Assembly (NCBI GenBank): GCA_051530055.1
Contig: JBMGUZ010000008.1
Span: 1 to 64,000, forward strand
Length of the DNA stretch: 64,000 bases
Source: Neoechinorhynchus agilis
Taxonomy: Eukaryota > Acanthocephala
Direction: 5' to 3'
The notes beneath the pieces are model-generated. The model made no database searches. It was not told the origin of the DNA and worked only from the letters and a program-made list of their open reading frames with translations. This document shows, piece after piece, positions 21,291 through 31,629 of this stretch. Each line of letters starts with the position of its first letter. Position 1 is the stretch's first letter. A program made the translations under genes and the position numbers.

Positions 21291-22100
21291 GAAATATCGG
21301 AACTAATAAATGTTTTTAATTTTTACTACTCAAAGAAGAGTACACGATAAACTATCGAAGTGGCACTAAAAGTCATTGTTGCACTTGGAAGAGAAAAAGA
21401 CTGAAAAGTGAGTGTATACTTGTAGTAAATGTAAGTCCTGATTTATACGAGTTCAAAACACTGATGATTGATGAAGATAACATAGGTGGACATTTTTAAA
21501 ATTAGGTTCCCATCAGAAAGCAATACAACTGCTGGGAAACTTAATGCCTAGTTATTTTCATCGATCTGGGACTATTTTGCAATTCATTTTTCTAAATAAA
21601 GATTTTTAGTGGCAGCGACTAACTGCGATTTGAGAGTAACATGGTACTTTGCCTTTCCCATTTGTGATTCGTCGATAAATTCGTTCATAGGCGGCAGCAA
21701 CAATTCCATAAGGAAGATGGCAATAAGTTTCCCAGCAGTTGTACTGCTTTCTGATTTAAATCATGAAAAATGTATTATAAACCAGAATAACTTAAATATC
21801 AGTCAATCTCTTTAATCGAGAAAATTAGTCGGAAAGATTCACAAAAACGGATGAAAATGTTAGTGAAATATGAAAATGCTTGCAGTTCTAATTTAACGAG
21901 AATAATATAAATGAGGATTTGGACGAAAATAGTAACTCTGGTTGGCTATCTTCTCCAATTATCTACGTATTTTGAAACCGAAATGTAAAAAATCGACGAA
22001 AGCATTGATGTTTTCTTAAACATAAGATTACGTTTAATTTATAGTTCCAAAGGAAAAATTCAACCTTGTATTCGATAATAAATATTAATATTTCGGAAAG
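21291..22100. other. Spacer with a 37-bp inverted repeat
   Basis: No gene called. The only structure I see is the inverted repeat listed separately. A minus-strand frame within it (LLPPMNEFIDESQMGKAKYH) reads like protein but is short. Confidence 0.4.
21512..21755. repeat. Imperfect 37-bp inverted repeat with 170-bp spacer
   Basis: 21512-21548 (ATCAGAAAGCAATACAACTG...) and 21719-21755 are reverse complements at 35 of 37 positions. The spacer between them is unrelated. This may be the ends of a short non-autonomous element, or a small inverted duplication of a coding fragment. Confidence 0.55.
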
Positions 22101-22723
22101 AAATAATGGCTTTTAACTGGAGGTAATATGAGTCTGAACCGGAGGTTTGAGAATCGGGATTGAGTTAGTTCTAGGGTCCAGAGACGATTTATCATTTCCG
22201 GGTGTGGATGGCATGTTTGGGTTGTCACAAGATAGTTGGTTGACCTTGTACGGAAACAGGTCACGCTCTTTGTCATTAATTAGATGTGAAATTAACGGGC
22301 TGCTGGGAGCTGGTAAGGGATCCTTGACAATAGTTTGGTTGTATTTTGGGGATATACTCAGTTGAGTTGGAAGTGTTGTGACGGGTGAAACGGGAGGAAA
22401 GAGATCGGCAGATCGGGAGAAATCTGTGAGATGGCTTCTGTTGTGATGTTCAAATGCATGGTAGAAAGTGATGTTTCGAGGTTGGCGTCGATTGCGGTCG
22501 AAAGTGCCCTGTTGATAACTCCAAAAGGCATTCCAAACAGTATTCGATCTGGTGCCAATTTGATCAGCAGCTTGGCGCAGCAGAACCCACAGATAAAGAA
22601 CGTGCAAGGCTCTGGGATGTGCGTTGGGGCGATGAGGGTTGTTATCGAGCACCCTTGGCACGAACAGGTGATCTTCTTAGAGGCTGGGTTACGGGACTTT
22701 TTACCTGCCATGAAGGTGAGCAC
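22100..22723 (-). CDS. Overlapping minus-strand frames, unrecognised, possibly LINE ORF1
   Basis: A patch of higher G+C with two long overlapping minus frames. One starts at an ATG near 22708 (AGKKSRNPASKKITCSCQGC) and has a Cys-rich stretch CSCQGC ... CTFFICGFCC, zinc-finger-like, followed by a hydrophobic part; it ends at 22358. The other (22661-22113) ends in a Pro/Ser/Thr-rich tail. A single frameshift could connect them, as in a decayed 5' end of a LINE, whose ORF1 proteins are often Cys- and Pro-rich. I cannot name a family. Confidence 0.3.
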
Positions 22724-22744
22724 GGCGATGAAGATTTAATTGTA

Positions 22745-24295
22745 TCGCCAATTGTTTTCGACTTTGGAGGACGTTCACGCGAGAGAGGATGGTGACGAGA
22801 GAGATGACGTTGACTATCCTATTTGATGGAAAATGTTTTGTTTTGTGGTATTGCTTGCAAGTTTTTAAATCTTTCAAAAATACCCCAAAAATACAGATTC
22901 AACTTGAGATCTCATGATGTAAGTTTGTCCGAAATTTACACCCTCGATTTAATAGAAAAATTTCTTGCTAGGATTTCATTAGATTTTTGAAAGGATGCAA
23001 CGCGGACAAAAATTGCGTGGAAACCGTTATCCAATATCTCTTCTCTTTTTAAGCATTTAATTTTATTGAAACCGTTTTGTCGTCATTGAACGAAGGAGAA
23101 GATTTGAATTCAGCCCCCACAGCTGCAATGCAAATATGGACGCTAATTTTGAACCTGCGGAATCGCAAACAATTCCAACAAGCACTACGTCGGTCGCTCA
23201 AGTGATTCTTTAACAAATAGTTCAAAGGCCTCAATCTTATAATTCTAACTTAAATTATGAACGAAATAGTAGGAAAAGAAGCGCTAAAGACGACGATGAT
23301 AGTTTCACCAATATGCTAAAATGTTAATTGTGCCAAAAAAATCAATAGTATCAATACTCTCAGTGTGCATTTCGGACCATTGCATCTTAATGGGCGATAC
23401 AAAAGCAATCGGGAGAATAGCTATAAAATATTCAATGAAAAGCTATCTTGTGAACGTCATAATATGAATCCAAAAGACGATATCCATGTAGATTCTCCCA
23501 AGCTCAGGGCAGAAATGTAGTATCGAAATATAATTACACCGATGAACAAATCAACATCTAAGGAGGAATTGGATAAGCTTATTGAGATTAAATTGCTTGA
23601 GGTTTATCGATTGTCGAAAAAAGTCCAGGAGATCAAGTGATGCAAAAGATGAATGTCAAATTCAAGAGTAAAGTAACTATCAAAAAGAAAGTGTCCCTTC
23701 CAATGAATAAAAGTATCAATAAAAATCAATAAGCTGTAGATTCTATTTCTTGATAAAAAAACAGCAATTGACATGTCTTAATGACAACATTTTTCCTTCT
23801 GCAATATTAAAAAGCACATTATAAATATTGATTACGCACTGAACTAATGACGTTCCTTGATCGATTTGGTATTGAGAAATATTATAGTTCTTAATAATCT
23901 TTGCAGTTATTTGCGTGGTGTCGATAAATCTTCTTCTAACTGAGATAATTATTTATGCCTTAAGGTAGTTTGATACAATGAAGTAAATGAAAATCCAACA
24001 TAAATATTTAAAACTAAAATAATAAACGAACCACGAAGCTATGATTTAACTTGCTTGTAAAGCTGGTAGCAAGCACGAAAATGTATCATTCAAAACTTTT
24101 TTTCGTTTTTGGCGTTATTTGAGTTATTCTTGGAATTTCTGAGTTGCCCATAAAATGCACTATCATTCCAAATATTTGTGTCGAGGTACGACTTGCAAAT
24201 ATTTATTTGTTTGTCCTTATCATCTTTCAACGCTATATATTTTTACTGGCTTTGTAGCAAGCATCGCCACCATAATATAATGCCCGAGAGTTTAT
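22745..24295. other. Sparse region, one short coding-like stretch
   Basis: Mostly AT-rich and featureless. Between about 23321 and 23638 a plus-strand frame reads like protein (SVHFGPLHLNGRYKSNRENS and KSTSKEELDKLIEIKLLEVY) but has a TAG near 23518 and no clear start, so it may be a decayed exon. Confidence 0.3.
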
Positions 24296-24300
24296 AAACG

Positions 24301-24337
24301 TTTACGCCACCGTTCTGGATAACTTAGCTGCCGTCCT
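24301..24337 (-). mobile_element. Short piece shared with the R2-like LINE fragment at 34.7 kb
   Basis: 37 bp matching 34670-34706 at 31 positions (core AGCTGCCGTCCT). At 34.7 kb the segment lies just beyond LINE endonuclease sequence, so both probably come from the 3' end of that LINE. The match is short. Confidence 0.3.
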
Positions 24338-24418
24338 GGCGCAATGGTCGAATGAACGAATCACAATTGCTTCTGCACTGGATATTCTTCGCTGCCATCA
24401 GATGATTGGTCGATTTCT

Positions 24419-25015
24419 CTATTTGCACCGCTGCTGAAAAGTTCTCCAATCATAATCGCGGCATTTCTTAGTATCGTGGGACCAATCGGTATGTTTATCG
24501 TCTTCCTCCTTTTGTTTCATTAGTCTTATCCACGAAATATGTGTCCGTTCGTAGCTTCTGGGAGTAGATAAAGCGTCTGGTGGCTTCAACTCAGTAACTT
24601 CAATATATTTTCCGTCGTATTTCTCGGACGAAGAGAGCATTTTTCCCAACTGTCTTCGAATCTTATATTTTGGTCGATTTTGTTTTTATATACTCGTACT
24701 GACCGCATTTTTCCTTCTATAGTTCCATCGGAATAGTTGCCAGTCTTTTGAACTGCAATCGATAGCGGTTGAAGTTTCAGCGATAACAACGTAATCGATA
24801 TAACTTGATGGTATGGTTCGATGTGTTTGGTCATCACAATTATCCATTCCTGACCAGTCATTACTGGAATCGCTATGCAAATCTTCTAATGAGTTTTCAT
24901 CTGCAATGTCTTCTTGGTCGTCGTCTAAAAATATTATATTAATTTTTATTTAAAGCATATTTTAAACTTACCTGTTGTATTTGGAATTGGTTTTCTTGCA
25001 CAATCTATGAATTCG
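24419..25015 (-). CDS. Possible spliced gene remnant, minus strand, unrecognised
   Basis: Minus-strand exon-like sequence with a clean 47-bp intron (plus positions 24925-24971: donor CAG|GTAAGT, acceptor TTTTTAG). Splicing joins CARKPIPNTT to DDDQEDIADENSLEDLHSDS in frame; the downstream part is acidic, then NDWSGMDNC and SSKDWQLFRWNYRRKN. Further frames (EKYDGKYIEVTELKPPDALS) need frame changes near 24650-24700. The acidic start followed by a basic domain is reminiscent of some transposase N termini, but no motif allows a call. Confidence 0.35.
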
Positions 25016-25429
25016 GCTTTTTAATTGTAATAGTACGACTTTTATCACACACACGAATGATATAGTCAAAATACATTTCGAGATTTATCTTTGAATTTAA
25101 TATTAGATTGTGAATATATTCTCAATTGATGCTTAATTCCAATCACTATTTCAAGTCCGCTAAAAAATCTGATGATCGCACAATTCTCGGCTCGATCGGT
25201 TATGAGAGATTCATGTTGACTAAGTGAATACATCGTTTCCGTGTGGAAGTATTAGAAAACGAGGAATATTACAGGTTTGATTGTTTACCAAGAAGAAGAT
25301 TTACAATTTTTCGGGAATTTCAAAATCGCTCTAATCTAGCTTTTAAATGCGACAGCGAAGTCCGATAATTCATATCGGTTAATGCTAGTTAAAAACGAGT
25401 GTAGTTTTAAAGAGAATCGGCTGGCTTCC
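25016..25429. other. Intergenic
   Basis: AT-rich; nothing recognisable. I looked here for the missing N-terminal half of the capping-enzyme fragment and did not see its KxDG motif. Confidence 0.35.
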
Positions 25430-25852
25430 TTTGTTTACATACGTTTGTGACGAACCGTGGCACTACAGATCATCTTCCTCAGACTTTGCTTGATGGGGAG
25501 ATTGTGGAGGATGTCGTGGGTGGTACACAGATTCCTAGATTCCTTAAATTTGACATCCTGGCATTCAACGGGCATTCTGCCTCTAAGGAACTGAATTATG
25601 ACAAACAATTGGAACTCAGTTGGAGGGAGATTATGGAGCCTCGTTGTCGTGCTATTATCGAACACAAAACTATAGACCGAAATCGAGAGTCTTTTCGGAT
25701 TCAAAAGAAGGATTTTTTACGACCTCAGTTTCTCTAAACAAATTTTGAATGAAATGTTCCAAAATGACCTCCCCCTTCAAGCAGACGGTCTTATATTTCA
25801 GCCCGTTGATATGCCGTATATTTTTGGTACCTTTGACAAGCTGCTAAAATAA
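25430..25852 (+). pseudogene. mRNA capping enzyme (guanylyltransferase) fragment
   Basis: LPQTLLDGEIVEDV carries guanylyltransferase motif III (DGE), IPRFLKFDILAFNG is motif IIIa (R-F-L-x-F-D), and QADGLIFQPVD is motif IV. The order and spacing match the animal enzyme RNGTT/CEL-1, which caps nascent mRNA in the nucleus. The catalytic Lys motif (KxDG), motif V, the OB fold and the N-terminal triphosphatase are absent. A run of six T at 25713-25718 shifts the frame: downstream coding (YDLSFSKQILNEMFQNDLPL) continues only in the +1 frame. The frame then ends at a TAA directly after KLLK (25850-25852), where intact enzymes continue LLKWKP. So it is a partial gene copy, unless the T run is a sequencing error and more exons lie unseen. 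Confidence 0.7.
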
Positions 25853-25869
25853 AGCATTAATTGGTAAAT

Positions 25870-26570
25870 TTTAATTGTGTCTGGGTTTTAAATTTTCTTT
25901 TGCTGGTAGTAGTCCCAAAAGTTCATCGTGAAACGATCGTTCTTCTTAAATTAATAAAACGTGTTTATATTTATATAAGCAAGTCAATCGAATTGCCTTT
26001 GTGATTATGATTGAAAATATGCGTTTTTAAAGGCGCTAAGAGATAAACAAATGGCGAAGTAAAGGATAAAATATTATTATTTTTGATTGCACTAAGGATC
26101 AAGAATTCGACAAAATGTATGAGCGCGAATTTTTTAGTTAAAAGTTCTTTTTACAAATAGTTCATTAATTCTGACATTCATAAGTTTCCATTTTGGTTGG
26201 AGTAGTGATCACAAGGGGCAAAAGAGGTGAGTGAAGGTTTTTGTAAATTACGCCATTCAGCCAGCAATTTAATTCAAAATATCCATAAAGTAGTAAGAAA
26301 TCCGATGTTTTTCAATATTAGTGATAACCATAAGACTCTTAATGATGATCATGGAATCTAGTAACCATGAAGGGGTTACGAAAAAGTGTTCATGGCATGG
26401 ACATCCTGTTATTTAGGACTATTTCACACGAGTTAGCCGTTGATATATAAAGACAATCTCTTACTTATCTATAAAAGAAGTACCATTATTAAATCTTTTC
26501 TACAGAGAGAAGGTTCTTTCAAAATGATATAAACTACCTCGGTAATTGATTCAATTTGTTATTTAGGTCT
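25870..26570. other. Intergenic
   Basis: AT-rich with no supported feature. Confidence 0.4.
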
Positions 26571-26956
26571 TCACCAGATAGAGAATATTTTATTGCGGAC
26601 GTTTCGTACCTCTTCGGTTTCATCATCAGTTCCACAAACAAGGGGTACATTGGTTGTTCTTGTTAAACGCAACATTCGACGCTGCTGCCCTTCTCTGCAT
26701 CTTGGTCCGCGTGTGTTCAGCCAATCTCGTCTTAAAATTCCGACTTGTCTGACCGATGAATTTGCGCCCTCTTTTCTGTCTCCTTGTATTTTCGGGAAAT
26801 TAGATTTTCTATCCTCATGAAGGGTCGAAAGTAAAATTCGCATTTTAATTTCATACCGCTGCTAGTGATTGTCTTCGAGATTTTGTGTCGATAAATGTTG
26901 GTCTGTGAACAACTTTCCGTCAATCCAATTCGCATTTCTGTTCGATTCGGAATCAC
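26571..26956 (-). mobile_element. Penelope-like element remnant (GIY-YIG endonuclease part)
   Basis: Minus strand, read down from 26.95 kb: YFRPFMRIENLISRKYKET, then in a neighbouring frame GRKFIGQTSRNFKTRLAEH, TKMQRRAAASNV and VRNVRNKIF. The IGQTxRxxxxRLxEH pattern is the conserved part of the GIY-YIG endonuclease that follows the reverse transcriptase in Penelope-like elements. At least two frame changes are needed and the reverse transcriptase is missing, so it is a dead 3' fragment. Confidence 0.6.
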
Positions 26957-26959
26957 AGT

Positions 26960-27412
26960 CGTTTCGCTTCGACTGGTTTATCTCCCGTGGCCTTTCTTAG
27001 ATATCCCAACTTGCTAAAAATTCGCTCCTACCGCTAGAGTTCGTATCTGAGGCATTTCACACTGCAGAGGCTGAAGGTTGGACGCACAATGCCACTGAGG
27101 ATGCCCTTTTTTGTTCTTGTTATGGGCACTAACCCAAAGTGAATAATTGTTCATTTCCGTGGACTTTTTATAAACTGAAGTGATCATTGGTGTACCCAGA
27201 AATGGTAATCCCCTATTCAGGTCAGGCCTAGTTCAAAAATAACGATTGAAAGTCTCGAAGAAGTTTGCGATTGCGGACTGGTTGCTGAGCAATGAGAAGC
27301 ACAAATGAAAGTATCACAAAGTTCGATTGGTCGAAATAATTTCTTGGATAATGAGGTGGGATAATTTCGTCTATTTGAAATTAGAATCTTTTATTAACCA
27401 AAATTGATTTAG
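26960..27412. other. Spacer upstream of the zinc-finger exon
   Basis: Mostly unremarkable. A possible upstream exon ends at 27355 (donor ATGAG|GTGGGA), giving a 57-bp intron to 27412 whose phase fits the zinc-finger exon. Confidence 0.35.
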
Positions 27413-27737
27413 TGACGGCAATGATGCACCAGAGGATGTGCGCCAGGAATGCGAATTCTGCAAACGAGTATTTCTTAAATCGTCTTTGGTTATTCACAGT
27501 GGGCCATGTAGTCGCAGAATGGAGCGAGCGCGGGAGCAATTTAAATCTAGCAAACAAAGGAATATTTTGGTTGGAAAGGGTGTATTAAGTTCCTTTGATC
27601 GAAGGCCAACAAATGTTCGCTTGGACGCTCCAGATTGGAGAAGTTCTAGAATGGATTTTATGAAATTTATTTTGGAGAAGAAGGCTTCTGTAAGGAGCGT
27701 TCCGTTGAACGAAGAAAACGAAAGCGCTACGAAATAG
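27413..27737 (+). CDS. C2HC zinc-finger protein (ZC2HC1-like), last exon
   Basis: The exon follows an acceptor AAAATTGATTTAG and reads DGNDAPEDVRQ then CEFCKRVFLKSSLVIHSGPC, a C-x2-C-x11-H-x3-C finger with the Arg and Phe typical of the ZC2HC1/FAM164 family. The tail is basic and Ser-rich (MERAREQFKSSKQRN, DWRSSRMDFMKFILEKK) and stops at 27737. Only about 107 codons are seen and at least one earlier exon must exist. ATTAAA about 30 bp after the stop may be the poly(A) signal. Family members are poorly studied; no function is claimed. Confidence 0.65.
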
Positions 27738-27739
27738 AT

Positions 27740-28900
27740 TTTCGATTTTGTTTTAATTGTTAGTCAGGAAATTAAACTATATTCTAGTGTTTGTTTGTGA
27801 CAATTGGACAAAGGAATGCGAACACTTCCATGATTTTATCGACGCTTAGTAAAAGCGGTCGTTTTAGGCTTTTCCAGAAATCCTAAAAATTTGTTCTCAA
27901 CAAGCAGATTAGCGAGTGTCCCGTATGTTAGCTACTTTTTTTATAAAAAGTGCGATTTCTGGTCTTCAATATTCTAAATTAAATGTTTCTTTTGCTCTGA
28001 GTTGTGCCATATTGATCAATAAAATAGTCAGCGGAACTAAATTAATACGTGTTACAATTTCGAGCAGCTTTAATGTTTATATACTCAAAGGCTGCCAAGT
28101 GTCCCATCCTTCCACATTTGAAACACTTTGTATTTTGGCCCAGCAGATATTTCCAGTAACATGCTGTCTTGCGCAGCGTTTTCATTTTCTTTTAAATCCC
28201 AATTTGCTTTATCATCATCTCCATTAATTCTTGCTGTTTCTCCATGAGACATAGCAGCAGCGTTAAATACAGCCTCGTGGATCTTACCCTCGTCGACGAT
28301 TCATAGTTGAAAAAACTTGCAAGCAATAGACCGAAGAAGGCCTACGCCAATGTCGGAAATTATCAAATAAATCAATTATTATAATTTGCTATAAAAAGTA
28401 AATGATGAACATCTTTACTATAAGTTATGTCTTCTGATGGTTGAATGTTAACACTTTTAATTTGCCAAACAACGACCCCTCCCTGCACAAGGCCGAAACT
28501 TGCCATTTAAGGTCTAACATAAAGATTGGAACATGACCAGCATTCTTTACTCGGCTATTCATCGGCATCTTATTTGTCTGCGTTTTTTTATTTATTTATT
28601 TCACATGCATACTGTTGTACTGGTATACAGATAAAATTAATTGCTTGAGAGTTCGACTCTATTGAGTCCCAAATGAAAAATAGGAGACTAAAGGATAGTA
28701 GGAGCTGAGTTTGAGCGATCTCTAAGCTCCTCAATACCCATACTCTCCCTCTTTTACTAAAAATTACTTTTGAGAATCAAACATACATTTATTTTTGTCT
28801 TTTTCAGTCATTTTGCAAAATCAGACTAATAAATTATTAAAAATATCACCCCCTAAAATTGTTTTCCTTACTAAGTGTGGAATCTCTAAAAGAGGTATTC
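27740..28900. other. Intergenic
   Basis: AT-rich. Short open frames on the plus strand (27916-28227) have no recognisable motif. A small TTTA repeat occurs near 28590. Confidence 0.4.
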
Positions 28901-30410
28901 TGTGAGCATGAAATCAGAAACAAGTTGCTGTAGTCCAATATATATTTCAAAAGCGGACTACTAGAGCGGAAAAAATAAACCTTAGAAAAATTCTATAAAG
29001 TGCTGAGAGGAAAGTAGAGCTAAAATTAAATTGTCGACAAATCGTTTGTAATTTATTTCTGCATTTATTAAAAAAGAACATTCTAAGTTCTAGGGGACGT
29101 CCTCGTGCAAAAAAGCAAATCAATCCGCTAATAAATGTTAATAATACGTTGTACATGACTGCGGGGTCCAATTGAAACTTGAGATGTTTTTTAGAATTCG
29201 TCTGATAGAGTGAAAGTATTTTGGAATAGAATTTCTCTTCAACAAATCACTCATTAATTTATGTTCAATTTCTCGTTCAAGGACCGAGATTGTAGGGTTT
29301 TGTATTGTAATAATTCAAATATGGGAGGCATTAGTGATTTTAGTTTCGTTTTTCGAGATGAAGATATTCTTTACAACATGTAGTTCTATTAATTCATCAA
29401 TGTTGATTTTGCCATTAAAGTGTTTTAAAAATAGCAATTTGTTCTTTTCATTCACACTAAGTGAATAATATAAAAAGTGAAACTGCATAATTATTATTTG
29501 CAAGGGATGAATTATATTTCCAAGCCTTTAGTAACTCTTCTTCACTCAAATTCCAACTAAAATTTTTGTTGCTGAGGTGATTCCTACTCTCCGGGCAATA
29601 AAGATATTGATTTATTGCGATATTTTGCTAGGGGGAATTGGAGGTTTAATAAATGCATTAAAGGTATGAGCGTTAAGAATAGATTTAACGACCAAAGGAT
29701 AAGATACCGAGCCAACCCAATTTGCAGCTTTAGCTTTCCAGCTGATGGATTTCTTTTTTAAAATAATGTTCCAGCCGGGTTTAGAGTAGGCTTCACATAA
29801 AAAAGAGCTTTCTTGTCCATTTCCCATTCCTCGTTATATAATATAATGTAAAATTGCCACATATAATATTTGTACATTTCTGTCATGTTACAAAGATTTG
29901 CGATTGGAGCTTAATTGTAGATCAAATTAGCATTTTTAGAATTGAATTCTATACGTATAAAAGCTTTCTTTACCAAGCATGAGTTAGCAGAGTCTAAGAT
30001 AATTTTAATAGGGTAATTTGTTCATTAAATTTTCTAAGAGAGAAATCAGATAAATCAATACAACCGTGTCCCATTAATTGTTGAGACTGGATTTGTAGAG
30101 TGGGGTAGAAAGTCAATTGAATAGAAATTTCTCAATGAATAAACAATCTAAAAAATAATGGGAATCTTTCCGGTAATTGTGAAAAGACGGAAATTTCGGT
30201 AATACCGGATTATGAAATTGGAATAGTTTAAAAAATGCGGTTAAAAAATTTGAGTTAATATCTCCTCCAACCACGACTTGATTCCATACCTGAATCTTAT
30301 TGGCGTATGATTTTAAAAATAAAGAGATTTTTTGAGGTGCAACATAAAAATTCGCAATGATCAAGTGCATTCCTAGAGAAAGAAAGTGTGAATAAAAGGG
30401 ATTGATCATC
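28900..30410 (-). mobile_element. Decayed I/Jockey-like LINE, minus strand
   Basis: Near 30.4-30.1 kb the minus strand reads HLIIANFYVAPQKISLFLKS, QVVVGGDINSNF and HYFLDCLFI, the pattern of an apurinic-type endonuclease of APE-type LINEs. Near 29.8-29.6 kb it reads KKKSISWKAKAANWVGSVSY and ILNAHTFNAFIKPPIPPS, typical of the region after the reverse transcriptase. The reverse transcriptase between them is mostly missing. Heavily broken and old. The 28.9-29.5 kb part holds no firm match and the outer limit there is a guess. Confidence 0.5.
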
Positions 30411-30793
30411 GATAGAACTTGATAGGCAAAATCACCGTTCTCTTTTTGTATGAGAAGTTTCGGTTTCCATTTTCTTAAGATAACATTGTAAGCCTCCAGA
30501 GAAGCCGATTACAGATTTCCCTGTATGTTGAGATGGAGTTAGAAAGCATCGTGAGAATCTCCGGAGATCAACAATCTCGTACCAATCTCTTGTAAAAAAT
30601 AGTTCCGAGATTTTAAGAACAGTGTGAGAGGGTAGCGTGAAAGCATTTGATAAGTTGTAATTAGCTATAGAGACGTTCTTCGTATAACTACGTGAACCCT
30701 CCATTTCTTTTTTCCGTGAATTCCGTGGAGATCGCTTGACGGTCATCACCAATTTTATGTGTTTGGCTAACCTCCTAAACTTTCATTGGTCAG

Positions 30794-31627
30794 GAGGACG
30801 ATCGACTCTATTAATGATGAGCGTCAACCAAAAGATTTCAACACCTCCATCTTTATGCTCGCCGATCTTCAGGCGTATTTGTTCTCTAAATTAATTCAGG
30901 CTCAGTATAGTAATCTTTCAGTTAAGGTTTCGTCGGATGAGTACTACTTAGTAACGACTTCGAATGTTAAATGTGATTGGGCTAAGCTGTCTTCATTTTC
31001 ATTAAATCCTAAATCGGAATTTGCAGTGCCATTTTTTGGATGTCATCGGGGACTGGTTATCTTGTCGTCTACCTTCAGTGAGAAAGTTCGTTGATGACTT
31101 GGATGAACTAGACTTGATTAATCCGTCGTTTTGTTTACAACAGCGAATATTCCACCAGAAGTAGCATGGCTAAGATACTCTGAATTCATGTCTAAACTTT
31201 CTTCGGCTAAAATGATACAACGAACAAGTCTTGAAGCTCGAACTGAAATGATCAGTCATTTTGAGAAGCTTTGCGTTTCTTATCAATTCATATTTGCGAT
31301 AATTAAAACCTTCGCTGACTCGCAGATTCTTTATTATTTGCTTCAAATCCGAAATTTAAATTCTGTGAGGATGGTAATTTCGGCATTTGGTTGCCCGTCG
31401 GTATTTAGACTGCGAGCAACGTGGAAAACATTTAAGGGTGTTAATCGGAATAAATACAGGTAAGTGAAAATTACACCAGGGCGTTAGTTTGATTCGTTCA
31501 TTGAAGGCTGCAGGGGAACACACAGATAACTTTTAATGTCAAAAAGGATTGGCAGAATTGTAAGAACGTTCTAACACGGATGATTCTTTATATTTCAGGA
31601 CGGTGTCATATTCATTCGGAGATCTAA
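30794..31627 (+). CDS. Unrecognised spliced gene (three exons)
   Basis: Exon 30794-31077 follows acceptor CATTGGTCAG and reads RTIDSINDERQPKDFNTSIF and LQAYLFSKLIQAQYSNLSVK. A 66-bp intron (GTGAGA...TTACAACAG) joins in phase to exon 31144-31459: NIPPEVAWLRYSEFMSKLSS, MISHFEKLCVSYQFIFAIIK, SVRMVISAFGCPSVFRLRAT. A strong donor ACAG|GTAAGT then leads by a 47-bp intron to a last exon 31507-31627 (LQGNTQITFNVKKDWQNCKN) ending in TAA. About 240 residues are visible; the 5' end was not found. Three phase-consistent junctions with intron sizes like those of other genes here argue for a real gene. I see no membrane segment or known motif. Confidence 0.55.
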
Positions 31628-31629
31628 TA

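Noticed and set aside
21300-21510. Possible LTR of the antisense gypsy remnant
   Set aside because: No second copy of this sequence is found on the other side of the element and no TG...CA ends are evident.
22431-22739. 102-codon plus-strand frame
   Set aside because: It lies opposite the two minus frames of the same G+C-rich patch and has no independent support.
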